The notes under the pieces were generated by a model. The model was given only the letters and a program-made list of their open reading frames with translations. It did no database searches and had not been told where the DNA came from. Shown here in pieces: positions 48,762 to 57,139 of a stretch of DNA of 64,000 nucleotides. The translations under genes and the position numbers were made by a program. Location: positions 3,050,001-3,114,000 of the forward strand of contig NZ_CP109487.1 in assembly GCF_036227605.1 (NCBI RefSeq), written 5' to 3'. How positions within the stretch are numbered: the first letter of the stretch is position 1; each line of letters starts with the position of its first letter. This DNA is from Streptomyces sp. NBC_01439. Lineage in GTDB: Bacteria > Actinomycetota > Actinomycetes > Streptomycetales > Streptomycetaceae.

Positions 48762-50696
48762 TCAGCGGATGGGGCGGTGCACGTTTTTCTGTGTTGAGGG
48801 TCCGGGTGTCGCGTCCGCGATCCAGGGGCCCTCGCCGGAGGGGTCCAGGACGCCCTCCTCCAGCCAGGCGTAGGTGCCGGACAGGACGCCCGCGACCACC
48901 TTGCGGTCGAGGTCGTCGGTGTTGGACCAGAGCCGGCCGAAGAGCTCCTCCACGCGCAGCCGGGACTGCTCGCAGAAGGCGTCGGCCAGCTGGTAGGCCT
49001 CGCGGCCGTGGGCGCCGGTGGCCCGCAGGTGCTCGGCGCGGACGCAGGCCGCACTCATGGCGAAGAGCTCGGCGCCGATGTCGACGATCCGGCCGAGGAA
49101 GCCCTGTTTGGTCTCCATCCGGCCCTGCCAGCGGGACATGGCGTAGAAGGTCGAGCGGGCGAGTTTGCGGGCGCTGCGCTCCACGTAGCGCAGGTGGGTG
49201 GAGAGGTCGGGGTGGCCGCCGGGGTGGAAGGCGCGGTAGGTGCCGGGGACCTGGCCGGGGCCGGTGGCGAGCTTGGGCAGCCAGCGGGCGTAGAACCCGG
49301 CGGCGCGGGCTCCCGCCTTCGCCTTGTCGCCGAGTGCCTTCTCGGGGTCGATGAGGTCGCCCGCCACCGAGAGGTGGGCGTCGACGGCCTCGCGGGCGAT
49401 CAGCAGGTGCATGATCTCGGTGGAGCCTTCGAAGATCCGGTTGATGCGCAGGTCGCGGAGCATCTGCTCGGCGGGGACGGCGCGTTCGCCGCGGGCGGCC
49501 AGGGACTCGGCGGTCTCGAAGCCGCGCCCGCCGCGGATCTGGACCAGTTCGTCGGCCATCAGGCAGGCCATCTCGGAGCCGTAGAGCTTGGCGAGGGCGG
49601 CCTCGATGCGGATGTCGTTGCGGTCCTCGTCGGCCATCTGGGAGGCGAGGTCGACCACCGCTTCGAGGGCGAAGGTGGTGGCGGCGATGAAGGAGATCTT
49701 GGCGCCGACCGCCTCGTGCCGGGCGACCGGCCGGCCCCACTGCTCGCGGACGCCGGACCACTCGCGGGCGATCTTCAGGCACCACTTTCCGGCGCCGACG
49801 CACATGGCGGGCAGGGACAGTCGGCCGGTGTTGAGCGTGGTCAGGGCGATCTTGAGTCCGGCGCCCTCGGCACCGATGCGCTGGGCCGCGGGGACCCGTA
49901 CCCGGTGGAAGCGGGTCACGCCGTTCTCCAGGCCGCGCAGGCCCATGAAGGCGTTGCGGTGCTCGACGGTGATGCCGGGCGAGTCGGCCTCGACGACGAA
50001 GGCGGTGATCCCGCCGCGGTGGTGCTCGGACTTCGGGACGCGGGCCATCACGACGAGCAGGTCCGCGACGACCCCGTTGGTCGTCCACAGCTTCACGCCG
50101 TCGAGCACGTACGTGTCGTCGCCGTCCGGGACCGCCGTGGTGGCCAGGCGCGCCGGGTCGGACCCCACGTCGGGCTCGGTGAGCAGGAAGGCGCTGATGG
50201 CGGTGGTGGCGCAGCGGGGCAGGTAGGCGTCCTTCTGCTCCTGCGTGCCGAACATCTTCAGCGGCTGGGGCACGCCGATCGACTGGTGGGCGGAGAGCAG
50301 GGCCCCGATGGCCGGGCTCACCGAGCCGACGAGGGCCAGCGCCTTGTTGTAGTAGACCTGGGTGAGACCGAGACCGCCGTACTTGGGGTCGATCTTCATG
50401 CCGAGGGCGCCGAGCTCCTTGAGACCGCGCACGGTCTCGTCGGGGATCTTCGCCTCGCGCTCGATGCGGGCCCCGTCGATGCGGGTCTCGCAGAACTCCC
50501 GCAGCCGGGCCAGGAAGGCCTCGCCCCGCCGGACGTCCTCGTCGGCGGGGAGCGGATGGGGGTGGATCAGGTCGAGCCGGAAGCGTCCGAGGAACAGTTC
50601 CTTGGCGAAACTGGGTTTGCGCCAATCCTGTTCCCGGGCCGCCTCCGCGACCTGCCGTGCCTCGCGCTCGGTCACCTTGGGCTGTGTTGCGGACAT
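48762..50696 (-). CDS. Long acyl-CoA dehydrogenase
   Basis: The 644-residue flavoenzyme is probably for long or branched acyl-CoA. The N-terminal dehydrogenase has TEPDVGSDPARLATTAV (FAD-binding), KLWTTNGVVADL and the C-terminal core with RINRIFEGSTEIMHLLIA, where the glutamate region sits. It is about 250 residues longer than the common 380-400 form, with an extra helical domain at the end as in VLCAD/ACAD9-type enzymes. ATG at 50696 has GAGGTGAG upstream. The next gene upstream is across the gene-free repeat region. Confidence 0.93.
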   Translation of the reverse strand: MSATQPKVTEREARQVAEAAREQDWRKPSFAKELFLGRFRLDLIHPHPLPADEDVRRGEAFLARLREFCETRIDGARIEREAKIPDETVRGLKELGALGMKIDPKYGGLGLTQVYYNKALALVGSVSPAIGALLSAHQSIGVPQPLKMFGTQEQKDAYLPRCATTAISAFLLTEPDVGSDPARLATTAVPDGDDTYVLDGVKLWTTNGVVADLLVVMARVPKSEHHRGGITAFVVEADSPGITVEHRNAFMGLRGLENGVTRFHRVRVPAAQRIGAEGAGLKIALTTLNTGRLSLPAMCVGAGKWCLKIAREWSGVREQWGRPVARHEAVGAKISFIAATTFALEAVVDLASQMADEDRNDIRIEAALAKLYGSEMACLMADELVQIRGGRGFETAESLAARGERAVPAEQMLRDLRINRIFEGSTEIMHLLIAREAVDAHLSVAGDLIDPEKALGDKAKAGARAAGFYARWLPKLATGPGQVPGTYRAFHPGGHPDLSTHLRYVERSARKLARSTFYAMSRWQGRMETKQGFLGRIVDIGAELFAMSAACVRAEHLRATGAHGREAYQLADAFCEQSRLRVEELFGRLWSNTDDLDRKVVAGVLSGTYAWLEEGVLDPSGEGPWIADATPGPSTQKNVHRPIR

Positions 50697-50832
50697 GAGG
50701 GGACTCACCTCGCCGCCGGAGTCGGTGGTACCGGCCTACTGGCCGGTGCTACCTGTGAGTCGTACCCTCTCCGGCCCGCCGGGAAAAGCCGGAGCCGTCC
50801 GAGCGGGGGAAATCCGGCCCGCCCGCCCGGCT

Positions 50833-51117
50833 ACGCCCGGGCGGGTGAGCCGAGGGGGCGCGCCGGCGAAGGACGGCGCGCCCCCGCAGGAACCGCGAGG
50901 AACGAGCGATTCCGAGGACGCACGACGCCCTGGAGCCGACACCAGCACCCCGGAGGCGAACCGAGCCCGCGCGCACGGCCACGCCCCGGCGAGTGAGCCG
51001 AAGGGGCGCGCCGGCGAAGGACGACGAGCGCCCGCAGGAACCGCGAGGAACGAGCGATTCCGAGGACGCACGGCGTCCTGGATCCGGCACCAGCGCCCCG
51101 GAGGCGAACCGAGCCCC
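50833..51117. repeat. 137-bp direct repeat, two copies
   Basis: Copy 1 (50833-50969) and copy 2 (50981-51117) are separated by 11 bp and line up without gaps. The best-conserved cores contain CCGCAGGAACCGCGAGGAAC and GAGCGATTCCGAGGACGCAC. The element is neither coding nor CRISPR-like. It could be a Streptomyces intergenic repeat family duplicated locally. Confidence 0.85.
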
Positions 51118-51130
51118 GAAGAAAAAGGGG

Positions 51131-51165
51131 ACGGCCGGAGCCCCCGCACAGTGGGCTCCGGCCGT
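51131..51165 (-). terminator. Aldehyde dehydrogenase gene terminator
   Basis: A perfect 13-bp stem, ACGGCCGGAGCCC (51131-51143) with GGGCTCCGGCCGT (51153-51165), has a 9-base loop, 21 bp past the aldehyde dehydrogenase stop. Confidence 0.85.
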
Positions 51166-51186
51166 CGGCTTTTGGGCCGTACGAAA

Positions 51187-52632
51187 TCAGATGTCGAGGC
51201 CGGTCAGGACCAGGACCCGCTCGTACGTGTAGTCGTCCATCGCGTAGCGGACGCCCTCGCGGCCCACACCGGACTGCTTGACGCCGCCGTACGGCATCTG
51301 GTCGGCGCGGTAGGACGGCGCGTCGCCGATGATCACGCCGCCGACCTCGAGCTCGCGGTGGGCGCGGAACGCGGTCTGGACGTTGCGGGTGAAGACGCCG
51401 GTCTGCAGACCGAACTTCGAGTCGTTGACGGCGGCGAAGGCCTCGTCGGTGTTCTCGACCTTCTTCAGCGTCAGGACCGGCCCGAAGACCTCCTCGGTGG
51501 CGAGCTTGACGCCGTCCGGCACGTGGGCCAGGACGGTGGGCTCGTACGAGGCACCCGCGCGCTTGCCGCCGGTGAGCAGCTTGGCTCCGCCGGCCACGGC
51601 CTCGTCGACCCAGGACTCGACGCGCTGGGCGGCGGCCTCGGAGACGAGAGGGCCGACGTCGGTGGCGGAGTCGGACGGGTCGCCGGTGACCTGGGCCTGG
51701 ACCTTCTCGACGACCTTCTCGACGAGGCGGTCGTAGACGGAGGCGTCGGCAATCACGCGCTGCACGGAGATGCAGGACTGGCCGGCCTGGTAGTTCGAGA
51801 AGGTCGCGATGCGGGTCGCGGCCCAGTCGAGGTCGGCCTCGGAGGACCAGTCGTCCAGGACGACGGCCGCGGCGTTGCCGCCGAGCTCGAGGGTGCAGTG
51901 CTTGTGGGGCACCGACTGCTGGATGGCGTAGCCGACGGTGTCGGAGCCGGTGAAGGAGATGACGGGCAGGCGCTCGTCCTTCACCAGGGCCGGCATCTTG
52001 TCGTTGGCGACGGGCAGGACCGACCAGGCGCCGGCCGGGAGGTCGGTCTCGGCGAGCAGCTCGCCCAGGATCAGCCCGGACAGGGGCGTGGCCGGGGCGG
52101 GCTTGAGGATGATCGGCGCGCCGACGGCGATGGCCGGGGCCACCTTGTGGGCGCACAGGTTCAGCGGGAAGTTGAACGGGGCGATGCCGAGGACCGGGCC
52201 CTTGACGAAGCGGCGGGTCAGGGCGAGACGGCCGACGCCACCGGCGTCGGTGTCGAGGCGCTGGGCCTCTCCACCGTTGAAGCGGCGGGCCTCTTCGGCG
52301 GCGAAGCGGAACACGGACACCGCACGGCCGACCTCACCGCGGGCCCACTTGACGGGCTTGCCGTTCTCGGCGGAGATCAGCTGGGCGATCTCCTCGGTGC
52401 GCTCGGCGAGCCGCTTGGACACGTGGTCCAGGGCCGCGGCCCGTACGTGGGCGGGGGTCGCGGAGAACTCCGCCGTCACGGCGTACGCCGCGGCCACGGC
52501 CTCTTCGACCTGCTCGTCGGTGGGTACGCTGACGGCAGCGACCAGGCGGCCGTCCCACGGGGAGTGGACGTCGAAGCTGTCCTCGCCGGTGGCCTGGCGG
52601 CCGGCGAGCCAGAAGGCGTGGGTGGAAGTCAT
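51187..52632 (-). CDS. NAD(P)-dependent aldehyde dehydrogenase
   Basis: The 481-residue enzyme oxidises an aldehyde to an acid. Active-site motifs are LELGGNAAAV (catalytic Glu) and AGQSCISVQRV (catalytic Cys), with the NAD-binding FTGSDTVG. Next to a PucR regulator and two genes from gabT, it could be succinate-semialdehyde dehydrogenase, finishing GABA breakdown, or an aminoaldehyde dehydrogenase for polyamines. Sequence alone does not decide. ATG at 52632. Paired TTTGTC motifs lie upstream. Confidence 0.93.
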   Translation of the reverse strand: MTSTHAFWLAGRQATGEDSFDVHSPWDGRLVAAVSVPTDEQVEEAVAAAYAVTAEFSATPAHVRAAALDHVSKRLAERTEEIAQLISAENGKPVKWARGEVGRAVSVFRFAAEEARRFNGGEAQRLDTDAGGVGRLALTRRFVKGPVLGIAPFNFPLNLCAHKVAPAIAVGAPIILKPAPATPLSGLILGELLAETDLPAGAWSVLPVANDKMPALVKDERLPVISFTGSDTVGYAIQQSVPHKHCTLELGGNAAAVVLDDWSSEADLDWAATRIATFSNYQAGQSCISVQRVIADASVYDRLVEKVVEKVQAQVTGDPSDSATDVGPLVSEAAAQRVESWVDEAVAGGAKLLTGGKRAGASYEPTVLAHVPDGVKLATEEVFGPVLTLKKVENTDEAFAAVNDSKFGLQTGVFTRNVQTAFRAHRELEVGGVIIGDAPSYRADQMPYGGVKQSGVGREGVRYAMDDYTYERVLVLTGLDI

Positions 52633-52706
52633 GCGAATCCCGGCCCTTCGGAAGTGTGCGGTGGGTCCTGACCCCTCCACCGTAGAACTCCGTCGACGTT
52701 TCGGCG

Positions 52707-52756
52707 TTTGTCCCTGATGGAGCGGCGGGTCGTCGCGCTTCGCCGCTTTGTCACTG
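52707..52756. promoter_or_regulatory. Paired TTTGTC motifs, putative operator
   Basis: TTTGTCCCTG (52707-52716) and TTTGTCACTG (52747-52756) match at 9 of 10 bases and lie exactly 40 bp apart between the PucR gene and the aldehyde dehydrogenase gene. A regulator binding two sites on one DNA face is possible. Confidence 0.4.
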
Positions 52757-52789
52757 TCCGGCCCGCCGGGTGCGCGCTCCTGCCCAGGC

Positions 52790-54376
52790 CTAGGCCGGGG
52801 CCGAGGTCGAGGTCGCCTTGAGGGCGAGCCACAGTTCCATGCGGACGTCCGGGTCCTCCAGGGAGCGGCCGAGGATCTCTTCGACCCGCTTCATCCGGTA
52901 GCGCAGGGTGTGCCGGTGGACGCCGAGGTCGGCGGCGGCCGCGTCCCACTGTCCGTGGCGGGAGAGCCAGGCCTGGAGCGAGGCCACCAGGTCGCCGCGC
53001 CCGGTCGCGTCGTGCTCCCGCAGGGCGCGCAGGGTGCCGTCCGCGAAGGCCCGTACGGCGTCGTCGGCCAGCAGCGGCAGGACCGAGCCCGCCGCCATGT
53101 CCTCGTGCTCCACCATCGGCCGGCCGCGGCGCCGGGCCACGGCCAGGGCCTGGTCGGCCTGCTTGAGGGCGGCTGCCACGCCCCCCGGTCCGGCCGGCGC
53201 GGACAGGCCGACCACCAGCTCGTCCGGCTCCGGCCCGGCCGCGTCCCGGCCGCGCCGCGCCTCCAGTGCCTCCGCGTGGTCCGCGCACGCCTGTACGGCC
53301 GAGCCGCCGTCGGAGGCCAGGACCACGAGCCGGCCCGCCTCCGGGACGACGAGCAGCGCCTCCCCGGTCCGTGCCGCCGCCGACTCCACCGTGTCGGACA
53401 GCAGCGCCAGGCCTTCCGGCTGCGCGGTCCCCGGCAGGGCCGGCTCGGCCACGATGAGCCGGAACGGTGACTCCAGCAGGGCCCCGTACAGGTCGCCGGC
53501 CACGGACCGCGCGTGGTCCGCCTCGCCCGCGAGCAGCATCCGCAGCACTGCCGCCCCCAGCCGGGACTCGGCGTCGTGCAGCGAGCGCGAGCGCTCGGTG
53601 GTGAGGGTGAGCAGCGCGACCGCGGAGTGGACGGCATACCGCTCGGCCGTGCCCAGCGGGGCCGCTGTGCCGACGGCGAGCGCACCGCGCGCCCGTCGGC
53701 CCGTGCCCAGGGACTGGAGTTCCACGCGGTCCTCGGAGCCGCCGACCACGGCGCTCGCGGGGGCCGGGCGTTCCCGCAGCCGTTCCACGTCGGGGGTGAG
53801 CCGGGCGGCGCGGCGCGCGGCCCAGTCGGGGGCGGCCGCGACGACGGCGCCCGAGGTGTCGTACAGCGCGGCCCAGCCGTGCACGTGCGCGGCCAGCTTC
53901 ACGAGCAGCTCCGTGGGGCCGTCGACGGAGAGCGCGGCGCGCGTCAGCTCCCGCTGGGCCTCGAAGCCGGCGGTGACGGCCCGGTACTGGTCCGCCGCGA
54001 GGGCGGCGGAGACCGCCTTGCTGATCGCCAGGAAGGGGGTCCGCCGGGGCACCTCCAGCAGCGGCATGTCCTCGGTCCGTGCGGCCTCGACCAGCGCCTC
54101 GGGGATCTCCTCGTAGTTGACGCCGATCGCGAAGCCGATGCCGACGACCCCGGCCGCGGCGAGGCGGCGCACGTAGGCGCGCATCTCCTCCGGGTCCCCC
54201 GCGTCCAGCTTCATCGCGGTGATCAGGAGCAGTTCCCCGCCCTCCATGTAGGGGACGGGGTCGGCGAGCTCACTGACGTGGGCCCAGCGCACCGGAGTGT
54301 CGAGGCGCCCCTCCCCGGCCCGGACGCTGAGCTTGAGCGCCGAGTGCTGGACGAGTGAGGCGAGGGTGAGCGGCAT
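52790..54376 (-). CDS. PucR family transcriptional regulator
   Basis: The 528-residue regulator has an N-terminal PucR domain (LASLVQHSALKLSV, then PYMEGGELLLITAM), a middle GGDEF-like fold domain, and a C-terminal HTH_30 domain (AAADLGVHRHTLRYRMKRVEEILG). Members control catabolism of purines, GABA or polyamines. Neighbours gabT and the aldehyde dehydrogenase point to GABA or polyamine control. It reads in the same direction as the aldehyde dehydrogenase gene, which starts 157 bp downstream. Confidence 0.94.
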   Translation of the reverse strand: MPLTLASLVQHSALKLSVRAGEGRLDTPVRWAHVSELADPVPYMEGGELLLITAMKLDAGDPEEMRAYVRRLAAAGVVGIGFAIGVNYEEIPEALVEAARTEDMPLLEVPRRTPFLAISKAVSAALAADQYRAVTAGFEAQRELTRAALSVDGPTELLVKLAAHVHGWAALYDTSGAVVAAAPDWAARRAARLTPDVERLRERPAPASAVVGGSEDRVELQSLGTGRRARGALAVGTAAPLGTAERYAVHSAVALLTLTTERSRSLHDAESRLGAAVLRMLLAGEADHARSVAGDLYGALLESPFRLIVAEPALPGTAQPEGLALLSDTVESAAARTGEALLVVPEAGRLVVLASDGGSAVQACADHAEALEARRGRDAAGPEPDELVVGLSAPAGPGGVAAALKQADQALAVARRRGRPMVEHEDMAAGSVLPLLADDAVRAFADGTLRALREHDATGRGDLVASLQAWLSRHGQWDAAAADLGVHRHTLRYRMKRVEEILGRSLEDPDVRMELWLALKATSTSAPA

Positions 54377-54511
54377 CGGGTACCAGTGGCCTTAGCGGGA
54401 GGGGGCGAGGGGGAGGGCCAGCGAGCAGACCGCCCGACCGCCCACGGTTTTCGCCGTGTCGTAGGAACGACTCCCCTCGATTCTGCCACCTCGTACGGGT
54501 CGGGGTGCGGG

Positions 54512-56902
54512 TCAGGACGTTCCGGCCAGGCGGACCAGCAGCGGAACTGCTCGCTCCCCGCGCACCGAGGTCAGCGACAGCACCGCGTGCCCCGGCGGCA
54601 CGGCGTGCGCCAGGTCCGAAGCGGACCACCTTTCCCGCTCCACCTGGCGCACGGTCACCGCGTCCGTGGTGACCGCCTTGCCGGTGACGAGCTTGCGGAA
54701 GGAGTGCATCAGGCGGGTGAGCGGCTGGTCGGCGAAGACGGTGCGGTGGGTGACGTCCCGCGTTTCCACCCACTCGGTGCCCCAGGTCTCGGCGAACCGC
54801 TTGCCGTCCCAGGTGGCGACTCCGGAGAAGGCCATCCGGCAGCCGACCGCCCCGAGCAGGGGTGTCCGGAGCGCTTCCGGTACGTCGTCCAGCGTGCGCA
54901 GCGTGAGCAGGACGCCCGCATGCGCCGAGCGCAGCCGCTGGACGCCCCGCACGGTCTCGGCGGTCAGGGTGTGGGAGGCGTCGTCGAAGGCGAGGAAGGC
55001 GAAGAGGGAGCGGTCGGTGCGGGCGGCCGCGGCGGCGTTGAACTGGGCGAGCAGCAGCCGGGCCAGCATCCGGGAGGCGTCGGCGTGCCCGCGCTCGGGC
55101 AGGTCCACGCGGACACGGACCGGGTGCTCCAAGGCGCGCAGCGAGAACGGCCGGCCCTGGCCGGTGGTGTCGAAGAAGCCGGCGAAGGTGGGCCGGTCCA
55201 GCAGGGCCACCCGGTCGGCGAGGGCGGGGCCGGGGTCCGCGGGGGCGCCGTGCTGGCGGGTCCGGGCGTCGAGTTCGCGCAGCATGGCGTGCTGTCCGGC
55301 GAGGTCGCGGCGCAACGCGTCGAAGGCGGTGGGGACCTGGTCGAGCAGCTCGCGCAGTTCGGGCACGGTCGGGAAGCGGTCGTACGCCGCCCGGAACGGC
55401 CCGAGGAGCTGAGCGAGGGCGGTCGCGGCCCGGCGTACGTCGATCCCGGGGACGTCCCCGACGAAGGCCTCGGCGAGCAGGGTGGCGGCCTCGTCGGGGT
55501 CGGTGGCGCCGCCGTAGAGGTCGAGGTCGTAGACGGAGGCGGGATCGCCCACCCGGACCACGACGTCGAAGGCGTCGTCCGGCCCGAGCTGGGCGCCGGC
55601 CGCTCCGACGGCGACGACGGCAGCCTGTCCGGCGAGGGCCTGGAGCGACAGCGACTCGACGACGGGCCGCACCAACCGCCGGGTCTTGCCGGTGCCGGAG
55701 GGCCCGACGGCGAGCAGGGAGGTGCCGAGCACGTCGGGGTCGAGGGCGAGGGCGGTACCGCGGCGGGAGTAAGGGTTGCGGACGCCGTCCTCCACGGTGC
55801 CCAGCAGCACCTGCCGGGCCAGCAGATCGTGCCGGGCGGTCCGCACGGGCAGGTCCCGCGCCCCGGACGGGTGCACACAGGCCCCGGCGCCCTTGTCGCG
55901 CACGGCGTCGGCGAAGGCCTGCATCCGCGAGGGGTCGACGCGCACGGAGTCCCACGCCCGCCGGATCCGGGTGTAGTCCACGTCGTTCATCCGCCCGCCC
56001 CCGGCTTCCGCCTCCAGCCGCTCGGCGGCCTCCGCCAACCCCGCCTCGCGTACTTGCGGCCACGTCGCGGGGTCTTCGAGCGGGTTCTCGGCAGGGAACC
56101 GCTGTGGGCGATCCGCACCTCCCACGCCCGTCGGCGCCGTCGACCGCGAGGTGGCGGGCGAGGACAGCCCCGGCAGTCGGCGCAGCAGTCGGGAGCCGCC
56201 ACCGAGCCATGCGAACGCCGCGATCAGAACCACGTCGATCACGGTCCGGGCCGTGCTCATGAGAGTGAGGTTGGCTCTTTGGTCGCCCCCCGGCCGGCGG
56301 TCGAAGTCGAGGAAGCCCTCCACCAGCTGCCGCAGCGGCAATTGGTAGTTGTGGACGAGCAGCAACGTCACGTAGGCGAGCGGTACGACCGCCAGGGCCT
56401 GCACCCACGGGCCCCGGGTGACGACCAGGCGGCTCCAGGCAGCCTTCCAGCTGCCGAGCCGGCCGAAGCCGTAGAGGAGCGCCAAGACGAACAGCAGCTC
56501 GTAGATCGGTTTGGCCTGGACGCCCCCCGTTTCCAGGACCGGCTCGCCGTTCGCCGACCACCAGCTGTGAGGTGTGAAGAGCTTGAGCGGCGCGTCCCAG
56601 AAGGGGATGTAGGTGTTGCGCATGAGGGACCAGACGAGGACGCAGGCCAGGAAGGAGATGACGGCGCCGCTGGCGAGGGCCCGGTCGGGGGTCTGCGCGG
56701 CTTCCACGGTCGGACGCGGGGTGTGGCCGTACCTCCAGACACCGGGCTCGGCGACGGGTCGGTCGGTGCGCAGCCAGTCGGCGAGGGTCGGTACCCGGCC
56801 GGGGGCGTGGCTGGGCTTCGGAGGGTGCGTGGGGGGGCCGGCAGGTCTCGGTACCTGACCTGCACGGGTCGTCTGTCCCTCGTACGCACCGTCGGTGTCC
56901 AT
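54512..56902 (-). CDS. Membrane P-loop ATPase, unknown role
   Basis: The 796-residue protein has a Pro-rich cytoplasmic start and four membrane helices at about 79-97, 134-149, 168-184 and 219-236. An ATPase domain with P-loop GPSGTGKT at 400-407 follows, then an acidic segment (FAFLAFDDASHTL) that may be Walker B. Layout resembles VirD4/TraD-type coupling proteins and conjugative ATPases, but there are no transfer genes nearby, so a chromosomal, non-conjugative role is likelier. It is divergent from gabT. ATG at 56902. Confidence 0.82.
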   Translation of the reverse strand: MDTDGAYEGQTTRAGQVPRPAGPPTHPPKPSHAPGRVPTLADWLRTDRPVAEPGVWRYGHTPRPTVEAAQTPDRALASGAVISFLACVLVWSLMRNTYIPFWDAPLKLFTPHSWWSANGEPVLETGGVQAKPIYELLFVLALLYGFGRLGSWKAAWSRLVVTRGPWVQALAVVPLAYVTLLLVHNYQLPLRQLVEGFLDFDRRPGGDQRANLTLMSTARTVIDVVLIAAFAWLGGGSRLLRRLPGLSSPATSRSTAPTGVGGADRPQRFPAENPLEDPATWPQVREAGLAEAAERLEAEAGGGRMNDVDYTRIRRAWDSVRVDPSRMQAFADAVRDKGAGACVHPSGARDLPVRTARHDLLARQVLLGTVEDGVRNPYSRRGTALALDPDVLGTSLLAVGPSGTGKTRRLVRPVVESLSLQALAGQAAVVAVGAAGAQLGPDDAFDVVVRVGDPASVYDLDLYGGATDPDEAATLLAEAFVGDVPGIDVRRAATALAQLLGPFRAAYDRFPTVPELRELLDQVPTAFDALRRDLAGQHAMLRELDARTRQHGAPADPGPALADRVALLDRPTFAGFFDTTGQGRPFSLRALEHPVRVRVDLPERGHADASRMLARLLLAQFNAAAAARTDRSLFAFLAFDDASHTLTAETVRGVQRLRSAHAGVLLTLRTLDDVPEALRTPLLGAVGCRMAFSGVATWDGKRFAETWGTEWVETRDVTHRTVFADQPLTRLMHSFRKLVTGKAVTTDAVTVRQVERERWSASDLAHAVPPGHAVLSLTSVRGERAVPLLVRLAGTS

Positions 56903-57085
56903 GAACCCCAGCCCCCTGCCCGTGCTATGCGCTGCGGCGCTCAATCTAGTGCCCGACGGAGGCCTTGGACCTGCACCCCGCAATGATCCACAAGATGTGC
57001 GGCGCATCCTTCCTATGGCCGTCACGGACAAGGACACGCGGTGATCACTACCGAACGGAGCATGCAGGACCCCCGCTCCCGGGCC

Positions 57086-57108
57086 TAGCCTGCGGACAAA
57101 GAGACAAG
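57086..57108 (+). promoter_or_regulatory. gabT promoter -10 and TTTGTC-like motif
   Basis: TAGCCT (57086-57091) could be a -10 element for gabT. Directly after it, GGACAAAGAGACAAG contains two GACAA half-motifs, the complement of the TTTGTC motif seen by the aldehyde dehydrogenase gene. No good -35 is present. Confidence 0.35.
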
Positions 57109-57139
57109 TGCGTCCGAAAACACCCCCCAGGAGCCCCCT

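Larger units (their letters stand above)
50697..51186. other. 490-bp gene-free region
   Basis: It holds no credible gene. From left to right there is the acyl-CoA dehydrogenase upstream region with its ribosome binding site, a 137-bp tandem duplication, and the terminator of the aldehyde dehydrogenase gene. Short open frames in the repeats have Arg/Pro-rich composition and no ribosome binding sites. Confidence 0.7.

Noticed and set aside
50833..51117. CRISPR array
   Set aside because: Only two copies of 137 bp with an 11-bp gap; no spacers and no cas genes in the window.
50993..51232. Small coding sequence inside the repeat region
   Set aside because: It lies across the repeat copy and the terminator, has no ribosome binding site and shows Arg/Pro-rich composition.
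54512..56902. Integrative conjugative element
   Set aside because: The P-loop membrane protein has no relaxase, integrase, replication or attachment-site neighbours.
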